This document shows, piece by piece, positions 7,632-16,341 of a stretch of DNA of 63,825 nucleotides (position 1 is its first letter; each line of letters opens with the position of its first letter). Origin of the DNA: Bryobacterales bacterium (GTDB lineage: Bacteria > Acidobacteriota > Terriglobia > Bryobacterales > Bryobacteraceae); contig PMSX01000222.1 in NCBI GenBank assembly GCA_003167495.1, positions 39,883 to 103,707 on the forward strand. The letters run 5' to 3'. The notes below the pieces were generated by a model. The model did no database searches, was not told the origin of the DNA, and saw only the letters and a program-made list of their open reading frames with translations. The translations under genes were made by a program, and so were the position numbers.

Positions 7632-9194
7632 ATGCAACAAAAAATCTACGACGTCGTGGTCATCGGCTCAGGCGCCGGCGGGGGCACACTCTCTTCACGC
7701 CTCGCCAACTTAGGCGCCGATGTGCTTGTGCTCGAAGGCGGACCCCAGGTCAACACCCGCACCGATTTCAACACGCACGCTCTACCCTTCGAATTCCCGT
7801 CTCGTCACATTCCCACCATGCGCCCCGGCAAACCCGGCTTCGATGCCGAGCGCAGCCGCGGCTTAGGCGGCAAGACCATGCTGTGGAACGCCGTCGCTCT
7901 GCGCTTCAGTCAGCGCGATTTCAAAGGCCGCCAGCATGATGGCGCCGGTGAAGACTGGCCTCTCAACTATGCCGACATGGCGCCTTATTACGACCGCGTC
8001 GAGCGCGAAGTCGGCGTCTGTGCCAATTACGATCATCTCGACGATTTGCCCGATGGCGTCTTTCTTCCGCCTGTTCCGCTGAAATGCACCGACCTCGCCA
8101 TTCAAAAAGGAGCCGCGAAGTTAGGTGTGAAACTCATTCACGTTCGCAAGGCCACTTTGAGCCGTGCCCAGACAGCCCGCCCCGCGTGTCACTTCTGCGG
8201 CAACTGCATGGCTGGCTGCGATGTCGTGGCCAAATACAATTCCTATGACGTGCAGATGGTCCCCGCGCTCAAAACCGGCAAACTCACTTTGCGCGGTAAC
8301 AGCATCGTCCACAACTTGGCCGTGACAGACGAAGCTCGCATCAGTGAAGTTCAGTACTTCGATCGCGAAACGCGCGCCGAAAATGCCGTGCGCGGTCGCG
8401 TCGTGGTCGTAGCTTGTGCTTGCGCGCAGAGCGTGGCGTTGCTCATGATGTCCAAATCCACCCGGTTTCCCAACGGTCTTGCTAATTCCAGCGGTCAACT
8501 CGGGCGCAATTTCATTCCGCACATTACCGCCGGCTTCGAACTCTTTCTCGAAGACTTCATCGGCAAGCCCTCTGAAAACGACGAAGGCTTTCTCGACCAC
8601 GGTTACATCCCGTCGTTCATGCATGACAAACAGCGCGATTACGCCCGCAGTTTCGGCGTCCAATACGGCTATCACAATCACCGCTCCGTCGGCTGGGCGC
8701 GTTCCATCAAGGGCATGGGTAAGTCATACAAAGAAGCCGTCAAAGCGCGGTACCCGGCTTACATGACCTTCAGTCCTTATCAGGAGATGCTGCCGAACGA
8801 CAACAGCTACATCGATCTCGACACTGAAACTCTCGACGAATACGGCCTGCCGCGCCCCCGCCGCAATTGGAAGCTGTCGGAAATGGACATGAAGCTGCAC
8901 AACGATATGAAACGCCGCTGCCAGGAAATTCTCGAAGCCACCCGCGCCCAGATTCTCTCCGTGAGCCAAGAGCCATCTACCAATCACGAAATCGGTGGCT
9001 GCCGCATGGGGAGCGATGCGCGCAGCTCGATCGTCGATTCCACCTGCCGCGCGCACGATGTCCCCAATCTCTACGTCGTCGACGCCAGCGTGTTCCCGTC
9101 GGCCTCCGAAAAAAATCCGACTCTCACCATCATGGCGCTCGCCTCGCGCACCGCCGACCTCATTGCCGACCGTTTACAAAAGAAGGAAGTGTAA
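7632..9194 (+). CDS. GMC-family FAD oxidoreductase, large subunit of a glucoside 3-dehydrogenase-like enzyme
   Basis: 520 residues from ATG 7632 (the frame is open further upstream inside the preceding gene, but the FAD fold starts here). The Rossmann motif VVIGSGAGGGTL is at residues 9-20, followed by LGGKTMLWN. The GMC C-terminal domain contains the catalytic pair His452 (NHEIGGCRMG) and Asn495 (KNPTLTIMAL). Cys186, 189, 192 and 196 form a CxxCxxCxxxC cluster. Related bacterial FAD glucose/glucoside dehydrogenases carry a cysteine-rich insertion holding an Fe-S cluster that passes electrons onward, so a cluster here is plausible. There is no signal peptide; export is expected together with the Tat-bearing partner encoded next, whose ATG overlaps this stop by one base. 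Predicted role: oxidation of sugars or glycosides (C3 is the best guess) in the periplasm. Confidence 0.88.
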   Translation: MQQKIYDVVVIGSGAGGGTLSSRLANLGADVLVLEGGPQVNTRTDFNTHALPFEFPSRHIPTMRPGKPGFDAERSRGLGGKTMLWNAVALRFSQRDFKGRQHDGAGEDWPLNYADMAPYYDRVEREVGVCANYDHLDDLPDGVFLPPVPLKCTDLAIQKGAAKLGVKLIHVRKATLSRAQTARPACHFCGNCMAGCDVVAKYNSYDVQMVPALKTGKLTLRGNSIVHNLAVTDEARISEVQYFDRETRAENAVRGRVVVVACACAQSVALLMMSKSTRFPNGLANSSGQLGRNFIPHITAGFELFLEDFIGKPSENDEGFLDHGYIPSFMHDKQRDYARSFGVQYGYHNHRSVGWARSIKGMGKSYKEAVKARYPAYMTFSPYQEMLPNDNSYIDLDTETLDEYGLPRPRRNWKLSEMDMKLHNDMKRRCQEILEATRAQILSVSQEPSTNHEIGGCRMGSDARSSIVDSTCRAHDVPNLYVVDASVFPSASEKNPTLTIMALASRTADLIADRLQKKEV

Positions 9195-9757
9195 TGGCTA
9201 GCTATTCGTCCGACCGTCGTCAGGTCCTCAAACTATTCGGCGCCATCAGCGCTACCTGCACCTATCCATTTGCCGGCGATGAACTCTACGGCCAAACCGT
9301 GCATGAGCACCCACTGCCGCAATCACCCGGTCGCTTCTTTAACGAGGCCGATTTCAACACCATTGCGCGCATCACCGATCTCATCATTCCTCCCACCCAG
9401 ACACCGGGAGCTATACTGGCCGGCGTACCCGAATATATTGACTTGATCATCTCCCGTGAGTCTCAACACCAGTCCGTCGTCGCCGATGGTCTCCGCTGGC
9501 TCGACTCCCAAGCGAAAACTCTCGGTGCCGGTCACTTCTTGGAACTGGAGGAGCGTGCTCAACTCTCTATTCTTGAGCCACTCTGCGAAGCCGCCGATAC
9601 GAATAGAACACAGCCCCGCAACGTCGAGTTCTTCGCCCTCCTAAAGCGACTCACCGCCGACGGCTACTACACCTCCCGAATCGGCCTCATCGACGAACTC
9701 GGGTACAAAGGCAACGCCGTCCGTGCCAGCTATCCGGAGTGTGTCCACGAACACTGA
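9194..9757 (+). CDS. Gluconate 2-dehydrogenase subunit 3 family protein, Tat-exported partner of the GMC enzyme
   Basis: 187 residues, start fixed by the TAATG overlap with the GMC gene. The N-terminus carries a twin-arginine signal (SDRRQVLKLFGAISATCTYPF, a twin Arg in the expected setting), and the body has the family hallmarks FNEADFNTIARITDLIIPPTQTPGA and GVPEYIDLII. In studied three-subunit dehydrogenases of this type the small subunit acts as a hitch-hiker chaperone, taking the signal-less FAD subunit through the Tat pore. No cytochrome c subunit is encoded nearby, so the electron acceptor must come from elsewhere. Confidence 0.88.
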   Translation: MASYSSDRRQVLKLFGAISATCTYPFAGDELYGQTVHEHPLPQSPGRFFNEADFNTIARITDLIIPPTQTPGAILAGVPEYIDLIISRESQHQSVVADGLRWLDSQAKTLGAGHFLELEERAQLSILEPLCEAADTNRTQPRNVEFFALLKRLTADGYYTSRIGLIDELGYKGNAVRASYPECVHEH

Positions 9758-9854
9758 GCAAGCTCATTCCATCTAGCCGAGCCGTGAGTGTAAATAAACG
9801 AGCGGTTCACTGCCCCGCAACCCGGCGAGTTTCCATCTCCCGAGCCTCGACCAA

Positions 9855-9943
9855 GCAAAAGTGGGGGCTGCCACAGCGCCCGGAATCAGTCCGATACGAA
9901 GCCGCATGCTCAACCATCGCGTGCTGGCTGTCCCCATTTTTGC
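9855..9943. repeat. REP/MITE-like inverted repeat
   Basis: Arms 9855-9873 and 9925-9943 are complementary at 16 of 19 positions (outer core GCAAAA.TGGGG). The element lies between the convergent GMC operon and the LacI-controlled operon. Its ends share AAAAGTGGGG with the element at 4158-4234, so both probably belong to one dispersed family. Confidence 0.6.
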
Positions 9944-9973
9944 GCTCTACCCTTTCTCACAACTCCCCCAACC

Positions 9974-10468
9974 TCACAACTCCTTCCCCCGCGATCCCCA
10001 CTCCCACATACCGAATCCGACACTCTGCGGAATCGCATGTCCCAGCCTCCGCGCCAGCGAGGTAATCTGTCCGCGATGATGCGCGTCGTGCGCAATCAGA
10101 TAGGCATAGAAGGAAGCCGCGTCAGGCTTGAGGCTCTTGACCTGGCCACTCTCCAGCCCGCTGGATAGCACTCCCGCAAGTGCGTCATGACTCGCCCTCA
10201 ACGCCCGGAGCATATCCTCCTTCGAGGCAGTCTCCTCCAATTTAGCCGGGAGTTTCGCAACACCCGCAGCTTTCAGCCACATCAACCGGACATTGTGAAT
10301 ATGTGCCGCGATGGCGGCTATGGTCCGACCCTTGCCCTCGGGAGGTTTCGCGAACCACGCCTCCGCTGGAACGTTTTCGATGAGATACTCATCGATCCGG
10401 TTATTCGTCGCGAAGGAAGAAATCAGCGATGCCTTTAGGTCAAAAGGAGGTGCGGCAACTTTTGCCAT
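9974..10468 (-). CDS. DinB-family protein
   Basis: 164 residues with the DinB four-helix-bundle metal site: a His in the second helix region (AIAAHIHNVRLMWLKAAG) and the paired His of LIAHDAHHRGQITSLARRLG. Members are metal-dependent enzymes such as thiol S-transferases or proteins of unknown role; the substrate cannot be read from the sequence. It starts 7 bp after the lacI-like stop and is probably the last gene of the sugar operon. A second, unrelated-context DinB protein is at 62594-63088. Confidence 0.85.
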   Translation of the reverse strand: MAKVAAPPFDLKASLISSFATNNRIDEYLIENVPAEAWFAKPPEGKGRTIAAIAAHIHNVRLMWLKAAGVAKLPAKLEETASKEDMLRALRASHDALAGVLSSGLESGQVKSLKPDAASFYAYLIAHDAHHRGQITSLARRLGHAIPQSVGFGMWEWGSRGKEL

Positions 10469-10475
10469 TCATGCA

Positions 10476-11495
10476 TCATAACCTACGACTCGACTCCCGC
10501 ACCTTCAAACTCGCCGGCAAACGAATCGTCCGCGGGGCCAAAATCTCTTCTCCACTCTTCCCTTGTATTCGCTCAAACAGAATCGTCGCCGCCTCGAACC
10601 CAATCTCATAGGCCGGCTGCACAATCGTCGTAATCGCAGGCTGGAAAAGGTCATCCACCGTCAACTCGTCAAAGGTCACAAACCCAATATCTTCAGGTGT
10701 ACTGAGTCCGCAATCCCGCAAGGCCCGCAAACATCCAAGCGCCGTGGGTCCATTCGTGCAAAGAATCGCATCCGGTCTAATGGCAAGCGAACGAATCTTC
10801 TGCTGGCAAAGCGCGGCCACATCCTCCGGCCGCACATTCCCATGCCACATCAGTTCCGGGTCAACCGCAATTCCCGCACGCCTCAAGCTCTGCTCATACC
10901 CTTGCAGCCGCCGGTTCTCATTTGTCAGTGAAAGGGGTCCGGTCACAATAGCAATCCGCCGATATCCCATCTCAATCAAATGATCAGTGCCCATCTCCGC
11001 CGCTGAAACATCTTCCACTGAGACGGAATCCGCCGGTAGCTTTTCCGGAATACGGTCCAGGCAAACCACCGGAATCCCAGCCTCAATCAACCGGGTAATC
11101 TGCAGAACGGGCACGGGCGCCGCCGCCACTACCACCAGAATGCCTTCCACTCTTTGCGATCGCAGTAGGGAAAGCAGTTCCTTCTGCCGCTCCGCGCCAT
11201 CCATTGTGTTCACCGCAATCAGCGAATAGCCTTGCTTCCAAGCGGCAGTCTCCGCACCCCGAATGACCAGCGGATAAAACGAAATCGTCATATCCGGCAC
11301 AATGATCCCCAGCGTTCGTGTCCGGCTCGTTTTCAGGCTGCGCGCGACGTGATTCGGATGATAATCCAATTCACGAATCGCCTCCTGAACTTTCAGGCGC
11401 AGCGGCTCGCTCACGGGCACTGCGCCTGACACTACGTGCGACACCGTCCCAACCGAGACCCCGGCCAAATCCGCCACTTCTTTAATCGTCGGCAT
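10476..11495 (-). CDS. LacI-family transcriptional regulator
   Basis: 339 residues, the standard LacI length. The N-terminal helix-turn-helix TIKEVADLAGVSVGTVSHVVSG (residues 3-24) is followed by the hinge YHPNHVARSLKTSRT and a periplasmic-binding-protein-like sensor domain (LGIIVPDMTISFYPLVIRGAE, GYRRIAIVTGP, AILCTNG). It lies inside the operon it presumably controls, downstream of the DUF1080 gene by 31 bp. A LacI-type palindrome with a central CG stands 3 bp before the first gene of the operon (14481-14494), so autoregulation together with the sugar genes is likely. The inducer is unknown, presumably a sugar or keto-sugar. Confidence 0.92.
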   Translation of the reverse strand: MPTIKEVADLAGVSVGTVSHVVSGAVPVSEPLRLKVQEAIRELDYHPNHVARSLKTSRTRTLGIIVPDMTISFYPLVIRGAETAAWKQGYSLIAVNTMDGAERQKELLSLLRSQRVEGILVVVAAAPVPVLQITRLIEAGIPVVCLDRIPEKLPADSVSVEDVSAAEMGTDHLIEMGYRRIAIVTGPLSLTNENRRLQGYEQSLRRAGIAVDPELMWHGNVRPEDVAALCQQKIRSLAIRPDAILCTNGPTALGCLRALRDCGLSTPEDIGFVTFDELTVDDLFQPAITTIVQPAYEIGFEAATILFERIQGKSGEEILAPRTIRLPASLKVRESSRRL

Positions 11496-11526
11496 CTACT
11501 GACTGTGCGGACGCGTCCGCCCTACG

Positions 11527-12282
11527 CTAGAAATTCTTAATCCGAATATTGCGTGTTTCGATCGTCATCGCATTGCCAGGAACACGGTGCAGCTGAATGC
11601 CGATCTCACCGTCTAGCTTACGATGCGCCTTGTCGTCGTCTATCAAAACGCTCATCACGCGGCCATTGATCAGCTGAATTAGAGTGTTGCCGCGTGCAAT
11701 GATGTCCATGTCGTTCCAGTCGCCGTTCTTAATTACGCTCTTCAACTCGTCCGCGTTGCCGAGTGTCCCGATCCAGCCTGGCTTCTGGCCGTCAGGCACG
11801 TAGACGATCTGCCCACGCAACGCCACGAATCCCCGAATGCGCTCTTCGTAAACCTGCCCCGTGAACATTTCCTTGCCGTCAATATCGGCCTGATAGCCCT
11901 TGAGTACCCACTTTGCTACTTCCGGCATCTCAACGCTCCGATACTGAATACCGCTGTTGCCGTTTTCGCCAGTCATTTTGTATTGCAGTCTCAATTCGAA
12001 ATCGGCTGGCTTCCCACCCTTCCAAATGCAAAAGATATTTTGCGGGGGCTGATGATCCGGCGTCGTGTGGCCAATGATTTCGCCGTTTTCCACCTTCCAA
12101 AAATCCGGGTCGCAATCCCAACCCGTCATCGATTTGCCGTCGAAAATCGGCGTGAATCCACTCTCTTCCAACGGCGGAATGATCTTCGAAAGATCGCGCG
12201 ACCCCTGTGCCGATACCGCCGTTACCCAACAAAAAAGCCCCGCGGCTAAGATACCGCTGCATTTTCTTATGTTCATAACCAA
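11527..12282 (-). CDS. Secreted DUF1080 protein, 3-keto-disaccharide hydrolase type
   Basis: 251 residues with a signal peptide (CSGILAAGLFCWVTAVSA, cut before Q). The mature part is the DUF1080 concanavalin-like fold: FTPIFDGKSMTGWD, the WKVENGEIIG strand, ELRLQYKMTGENGNSGIQYRS (a hallmark of the family), and the closing strands GEIGIQLHR and IRIKNF. Characterised members of this family hydrolyse glycosides whose C3 hydroxyl has been oxidised to a ketone. That fits the neighbouring Gfo/Idh/MocA dehydrogenase and the GMC enzyme across the 9.8-kb gap. ATG at 12282; the ATG two codons later is an alternative start. Confidence 0.88.
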   Translation of the reverse strand: MVMNIRKCSGILAAGLFCWVTAVSAQGSRDLSKIIPPLEESGFTPIFDGKSMTGWDCDPDFWKVENGEIIGHTTPDHQPPQNIFCIWKGGKPADFELRLQYKMTGENGNSGIQYRSVEMPEVAKWVLKGYQADIDGKEMFTGQVYEERIRGFVALRGQIVYVPDGQKPGWIGTLGNADELKSVIKNGDWNDMDIIARGNTLIQLINGRVMSVLIDDDKAHRKLDGEIGIQLHRVPGNAMTIETRNIRIKNF

Positions 12283-12293
12283 ATCTCTTCTTT

Positions 12294-13427
12294 CTATCGA
12301 ACTTTAACCCAAGTCTTGCTCGCCGCCGATTCCAGCACCGCCGCAGTGACATAATCGGTAGCCAGCGCCTCCCGAAACGTGGGAGACGCGCTCTTCCCAC
12401 CTCCCAAGTCAGTCAGAAAATCTGCGACCTGATGTATAAAGGTGTGCTCATACCCAATCTGCAAGCCCGGCACCCACCAATGCTTCATGTAAGGGTGCTC
12501 TGTATCCGTCACATGAATGCTCCGCCATCCGCGCAGTTTGCTTACATCGTTGTGATCGAAATATTGCAGCCGGTGCAGATCGTGAAGATCCCAAATAATA
12601 GACGCCTTCTCGCCATTAATCTCGAACGTGTACAACGCTTTGTGCCCGCGCGCATAACGCGTTGCCTCAAACGTCGCCAGCGACCCGTTCTTGAAGCGCG
12701 CCAAGAACGCACTCGCGTCGTCAATCTTCACGGGCTCCTCTTTGCCGGTTAGACTGTGCTTGCGTGTCTTGATGAACGTCTCCGTCATCGCGGTAACCTC
12801 TTCAATACCGCCATTCAACCAAAGCGCTGTGTCGATGTTGTGAGCCAGCAGATCACCGGTCACGCCGCTCCCCGCTATGCTCGCATCCAGCCGCCATAAG
12901 CCTTCACCACCCTGCGGCAAGTCACTCGAAATCGTCCAGTCCTGCAGGAAGACAGTGCGGTAATGAAAGATCCGCCCCAGCCGCCCTTCGTCAATCAACT
13001 GCTTCGCCAAAGTGACAGCAGGCACGCGCCGATAGTTATACCAAACCATATTGGCCACCTTGGCGTCTTCCACTGCTTTCACCATGGCCTCCGACTCAGT
13101 GGGATTTCGCCCCAGCGGTTTCTCACACATCACCATCTTGCCGGCCTTGGCTGCAGCGATCGCAATCTCTGCGTGCGTATCGTTCGGACTAGCGATGTCG
13201 ATCAAATCGACATCCTTATCGTCTATCAGCTTCCGCCAATCCGTCTCTACCGACTCAAAGCCCCAGCGGTCCGCAAACGTCTTGGCTTTTTCCCCATTGC
13301 GCGCGCAAATTCGTTTCAGCACCGGCTGATAGGGAGTATCGAAGAAATTCGTAACTTTCCGAAATGCATTCGAATGCGTGCGGCCCATAAAACCGCAACC
13401 AACCAACGCAATGTTCAGTTTTTTCAT
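12294..13427 (-). CDS. Gfo/Idh/MocA-family sugar oxidoreductase
   Basis: 377 residues. N-terminal Rossmann fold with [20 protein letters not shown] (NAD-binding glycine motif at about residues 9-15), then the catalytic motif CEKPLGRN with its Lys, and the C-terminal sheet domain. Members oxidise or reduce sugars and cyclitols with NAD(P); in 3-keto-glycoside pathways such enzymes interconvert hydroxyl and 3-keto groups. It is 3 bp downstream of the TIM-barrel gene and 11 bp upstream of the DUF1080 gene, so all are co-transcribed. Confidence 0.92.
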   Translation of the reverse strand: MKKLNIALVGCGFMGRTHSNAFRKVTNFFDTPYQPVLKRICARNGEKAKTFADRWGFESVETDWRKLIDDKDVDLIDIASPNDTHAEIAIAAAKAGKMVMCEKPLGRNPTESEAMVKAVEDAKVANMVWYNYRRVPAVTLAKQLIDEGRLGRIFHYRTVFLQDWTISSDLPQGGEGLWRLDASIAGSGVTGDLLAHNIDTALWLNGGIEEVTAMTETFIKTRKHSLTGKEEPVKIDDASAFLARFKNGSLATFEATRYARGHKALYTFEINGEKASIIWDLHDLHRLQYFDHNDVSKLRGWRSIHVTDTEHPYMKHWWVPGLQIGYEHTFIHQVADFLTDLGGGKSASPTFREALATDYVTAAVLESAASKTWVKVR

Positions 13428-13430
13428 TGT

Positions 13431-14477
13431 CTACTCCCACCCATGCGCATCCCTCACCGCCAACATCACCCGCAACACATCGTTCCAGGTTTGCTGGTTC
13501 GTCATCACCGCGTTCGGAAACATACATCCGTCCCAACAGATATGCGCAAACGCCCGCGTCGGTTGGCCGTTGTCATCACGCAACCAGGCCCCCGCGTCGC
13601 GCACGATATCCAGCTTCCCGTTCGGGTCGTTCGGCAAGCAATGGCGGCCCGTCTTGTCATGCGACCCCGAACCCTTCACCGTGCCGTCGTTTTGCGCCAC
13701 GTGAAAATCAATAGTCCACGCCCGCAACGCACGAGCCATTACCTTATACGCATCCGCCAGTAAATGGCCATCCGCCCAATCAAAATGTTCCGGCAGCAAT
13801 CGGTCTTCCGGTGCGTTGTATCCCATCGTGAACAACATCGTGTGCGCCATATCTGCCTGAAACCCAACAACTCCTGGCATTCCCACCATCTCGAGAAGCT
13901 CCACATTGCGCCGCCAGCTGTGCATGCCGGCCCAGCAGATTTCGCCCTCCGCTGCCAGCCGTTCGCCAAAGTTGGCCGCAATCGTACCTGCCTCGCGAAA
14001 CGTCTGGGCAATGCGTTTGGTGTTCTCCTCGGGATCTTTGATCCATTCCGCCGGACTGGCTGCCGAATCGATGCGGATGACGCCATACTTTCGCACGCCC
14101 AGCTCGCGCAGCTGCCTTCCTATCAGACAAGCCTTCTGCACCTGTTTCAAAAACAAGCCGCGCTCTTCGTCATTACCCATCGCCGACCCGCCGCCCGTAC
14201 CACCCCACACAGGCGCCACCAGCGACCCCGCCACCAGCTTATGCGCCGTCAGCTTGTCCGCCAGCTTCTTCAAATCATCGGGTGTGGAATCGATATCCGT
14301 ATGCGGCAACGAAAGGAATAAATCGACACCATCAAACCGCACCCCGTCGACTTCCGCGGCAGCGGTCAGATTCAACATGGTGTCCAAATCAATCGGTGGC
14401 TCGGAATCGGGCCCTTTGCCCACCAGTCCAGGCCACATGGCATTGTGAACAGCGGGAAGTTTGTGATGAGTGCTCAT
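13431..14477 (-). CDS. Sugar isomerase/epimerase-like TIM-barrel protein
   Basis: 348 residues from ATG 14477. The frame extends upstream but the extra ~63 residues have no family resemblance, and the LacI-type operator sits directly before this ATG. The sequence shows alternating strands and helices of an AP-endonuclease-2/xylose-isomerase-like barrel: [74 protein letters not shown], with His, Asp and Glu residues at strand ends as candidate metal ligands. As the first gene of the operon it may isomerise the keto-sugar released by the DUF1080 hydrolase. The exact substrate is unknown. Confidence 0.82.
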   Translation of the reverse strand: MSTHHKLPAVHNAMWPGLVGKGPDSEPPIDLDTMLNLTAAAEVDGVRFDGVDLFLSLPHTDIDSTPDDLKKLADKLTAHKLVAGSLVAPVWGGTGGGSAMGNDEERGLFLKQVQKACLIGRQLRELGVRKYGVIRIDSAASPAEWIKDPEENTKRIAQTFREAGTIAANFGERLAAEGEICWAGMHSWRRNVELLEMVGMPGVVGFQADMAHTMLFTMGYNAPEDRLLPEHFDWADGHLLADAYKVMARALRAWTIDFHVAQNDGTVKGSGSHDKTGRHCLPNDPNGKLDIVRDAGAWLRDDNGQPTRAFAHICWDGCMFPNAVMTNQQTWNDVLRVMLAVRDAHGWE

Positions 14478-14480
14478 GTT

Positions 14481-14511
14481 TTGAAACGCTTCAATTCTCC
14501 GCCAGAGTATA
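14481..14511 (-). promoter_or_regulatory. LacI-type operator and -10 element of the sugar operon
   Basis: TTGAAACGCTTCAA (14481-14494, plus strand) is a palindrome at 12 of 14 positions with a central CG, the classic layout of LacI-family operators. It lies 3 bp before the TIM-barrel ATG. On the minus strand TATACT at 14506-14511 is a good -10, placing the transcription start near 14499 so that the operator covers about +5 to +18, a repressing position. A further inverted repeat CTCCGC/GCGGAG (14497-14502, 14520-14525) brackets the -10. No convincing -35 was seen. Confidence 0.6.
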
Positions 14512-14904
14512 TCAGCATTGCGGAGACAGTTGTCTGCATCGCGCCCCACATGGATCCCCGCTCTAGCTTCTCTTTTTGGTAAGGATCGGCCCGATCTAGG
14601 TCCCTTTTCTACTGTTGCCGAACTGAAATTGCCGGAATCAGTCGCAGAAGCGGCAAGCCAGGCCAACCGGTATCGTCAACTTGTATAATCCGCGGCGAAA
14701 CTCAGCAAAGTTATGGTGTAACGAGAACGCCACAAGCCCGCAAACGATCGTTCGGGATGCGTCGAAACTCGGAAGTAGCAATCATGGGCGATATGAACTG
14801 GCCCAACGGGTTGAAAAACTGCCGGGCATTCCCCTTTCGGACGGGATCAAGCCCGTTCTGGTTTCCCAACTGCTTACTCCGCTAGTTTCCTGCCTCGATC
14901 CTCT
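14512..14904 (+). other. Region with decayed coding character, unidentified
   Basis: One plus-strand frame stays open from about 14485 to a stop at 14686-14688 and reads like protein in its last third ([19 protein letters not shown]) but has no ATG. A second short frame (14681-14938) follows. They may be broken pieces of one gene that ends in the nuclease-like fragment at 14905-15372. I do not recognise a family. Confidence 0.25.
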
Positions 14905-15372
14905 AGGCCATTTTCCCATCCTGAGGGAGAATCCGTAAAGTCAACCAGTTGCACGGCCTCATACCGCAATTGGCACAACAAGATCACCAATGCGCTCGCT
15001 AAAATGGTCGCCGCCCTGAAGCCCGAACAGGGTGTGCACAACAACAATAGGTACGACATTTTGGTAAGAAACTACGATGCGGGCGGACGGGATCTACTTA
15101 TCGAAGTCAAACCGGACCCGGCCAAGGGATCCCTGCGGATAGCGATTGGGCAACTCTACGACTGCCGGCGTTTGCTTAACAACAGCGCTGCCACCGATCT
15201 TACGGTACTGTCGATCGGCAAGCCGGACCAATCGTATCTGAACTTATTGGTGATTGACCGGGGTATAAGTGCACTCTGGTTTGAGGACGAGGAATGCAAG
15301 GTCCTGAAAGGGGTGGGAAACGCATGGCCGATACACACTCCGCCGCTTGCAGCAAGTCAGGCGCATGGGTAG
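14905..15372 (+). pseudogene. C-terminal fragment of a PD-(D/E)XK-nuclease-like protein
   Basis: From about 14920 the plus frame reads YRNWHNKITNALAKMVAALK, then NRYDILVRNYDAGGRDLLIEVKPD, IAIGQLYDCRRLL, ATDLTVLSIGKPDQSYLNLL and ISALWFEDEECKVL, ending at 15372. The Asp of RYDIL followed at strand distance by the E-V-K of LLIEVK is the PD-(D/E)XK nuclease pattern, and the ending is typical of a conserved uncharacterised family. An ATG exists at 15004, but the resemblance begins well upstream of it and the frame is closed further up by a stop at 14812, so I read this as the tail of a gene whose front is broken. No partner methylase or other defence gene is adjacent. Confidence 0.5.
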
Positions 15373-15414
15373 ATTCTTAACTCCACAGTGTCCCAATTCT
15401 GATACGCTAGATTC

Positions 15415-15742
15415 TTGAGGCCGGTAGTCTTTCACCCTAAGGCCCGCGACGCGATTCGTTTCTTTCCTCGCGAGATTCGCGACCGGCTTGGAAAGGCTTT
15501 ATTCTTGCTGCAAATGGGTGAACGGCCTGGGATGCCATTGTCCCGTCCGATGCCCGGGGTAAGCCCTGGCGTCGCTGAATTGCGAATTCACGGGGAAGAC
15601 GGTCAATTCCGTGCGTTCTATTTTGTGGAGAACGCGCAAGGTATTCTCCGTGATGCACGCATTTGTTAAGAAGACGCGTGCAACGCCGCCGTCGGAGATT
15701 CGGTTGGCGCGTAAGCGCCTGAAGGAGATGCTCGATGAATAG
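15415..15742 (+). pseudogene. HigB/Gp49-like toxin, frameshifted
   Basis: TTG start at 15415. Residues 1-78 match the Gp49-like/RelE toxin family (VVFHPKARDAIRFFPREIRDR, GVAELRIHGEDGQFRAFYF). At 15649 one extra C shifts the frame so that translation stops at 15669. Removing it restores the family ending (VMHAFVKKTRATPPSEIRLA, then RKRLKEMLDE) with a stop at 15740-15742, 108 residues in all. The restored stop overlaps the antitoxin ATG at 15735 by 8 bp, exactly the coupling expected, which argues that the longer frame was once the real one. Either the toxin has been inactivated or there is a sequence error. Confidence 0.75.
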
Positions 15743-16043
15743 AACGAAGCGCATCGTCGCGCGAACCCCGGAAGCGCTCGCGAAAGCAGTCGGACTGCCG
15801 GCTGCCGAAGCCACTGAATGGCGAGTGCAGTATTCGTTGCTTAAGCGCCTGCAGAAAATCGTGCAGCAGAACGGTCTCACGCATGCCGAGGTGGCGCGCC
15901 GCGCAGCTTCATCGCGCACGCGAGTCACGGCAATTTTGAATGGAAATCTGGACAATGTTTCGAGCGATCTCCTCATCAGACTATTAGGAGCACTCGGTTA
16001 TCAGGTAAAGGTCACCGTTTCGCCTACAGACGCCGCCGCTTAA
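15735..16043 (+). CDS. XRE-family antitoxin of the HigB-like toxin
   Basis: 102 residues. A helix-turn-helix of the XRE/HigA-2 type is visible (VQQNGLTHAEVARRAASSRT, RVTAILNGN, then SSDLLIRLLGALGYQVKVTV), the standard architecture of antitoxins that pair with Gp49-like toxins. The frame is intact although the toxin next to it is frameshifted. That is the usual order of loss, because an antitoxin without toxin is harmless while the reverse is lethal. It probably still binds its own promoter upstream of 15415. Confidence 0.85.
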   Translation: MNRTKRIVARTPEALAKAVGLPAAEATEWRVQYSLLKRLQKIVQQNGLTHAEVARRAASSRTRVTAILNGNLDNVSSDLLIRLLGALGYQVKVTVSPTDAAA

Positions 16044-16061
16044 CCCGGCGAGCGGTCGTTG

Positions 16062-16335
16062 TTAACTTACGGCTCGAGTGCGCGTTCCGGCAAGAAATAA
16101 AGCGCCGGCAGCAGAATAAACAAAGAAAGACGCGGTCACGGAAACGAACGCTAACGGCACCGATGTTGAATACAGCACCGTCGCAAAGCCGTTCTTCAGG
16201 TGAGCGCGCCGGTGGTTTCTGGCCAGTTTTTCGTCACCTTGGTGCGCAGAGGATCCCGAGGTAAGCGCAAGCACGGCTCCATAAGCCGCGACTGGGAGCG
16301 GTGCAGCATGAAGCTCCCACCCGCTAGGCGCCCAC
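16062..16335 (-). pseudogene. C-terminal remnant of a TMEM175/DUF1211-family membrane protein
   Basis: The minus frame from about 16335 to the stop at 16062 reads WELHAAPLPVAAYGAVLAL, a hydrophilic linker, then LKNGFATVLYSTSVPLAFVS and SFFVYSAAGALFLAG. This matches the second half of TMEM175-like potassium-channel proteins (HxxPLPVAxYG in one helix; IPLAFVS in the last helices). The first helices, including the family's N-terminal RxxxFSD motif, are missing and the frame is closed upstream by a stop. About 90 residues of a normal ~200 survive. No functional channel is expected. Confidence 0.6.
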
Positions 16336-16341
16336 GCGTTT

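Noticed and set aside
8181..8222. Cys cluster of the GMC protein as a classical 4Fe-4S ferredoxin motif
   Set aside because: The spacing CxxCxxCxxxC is compact but lacks the trailing Cys-Pro; a cluster is possible as in related FAD dehydrogenases but a ferredoxin-type assignment is not supported.
14478..14666. 63-residue N-terminal extension of the TIM-barrel protein
   Set aside because: It would cover the promoter and LacI-type operator and has no resemblance to the family; ATG 14477 is preferred.
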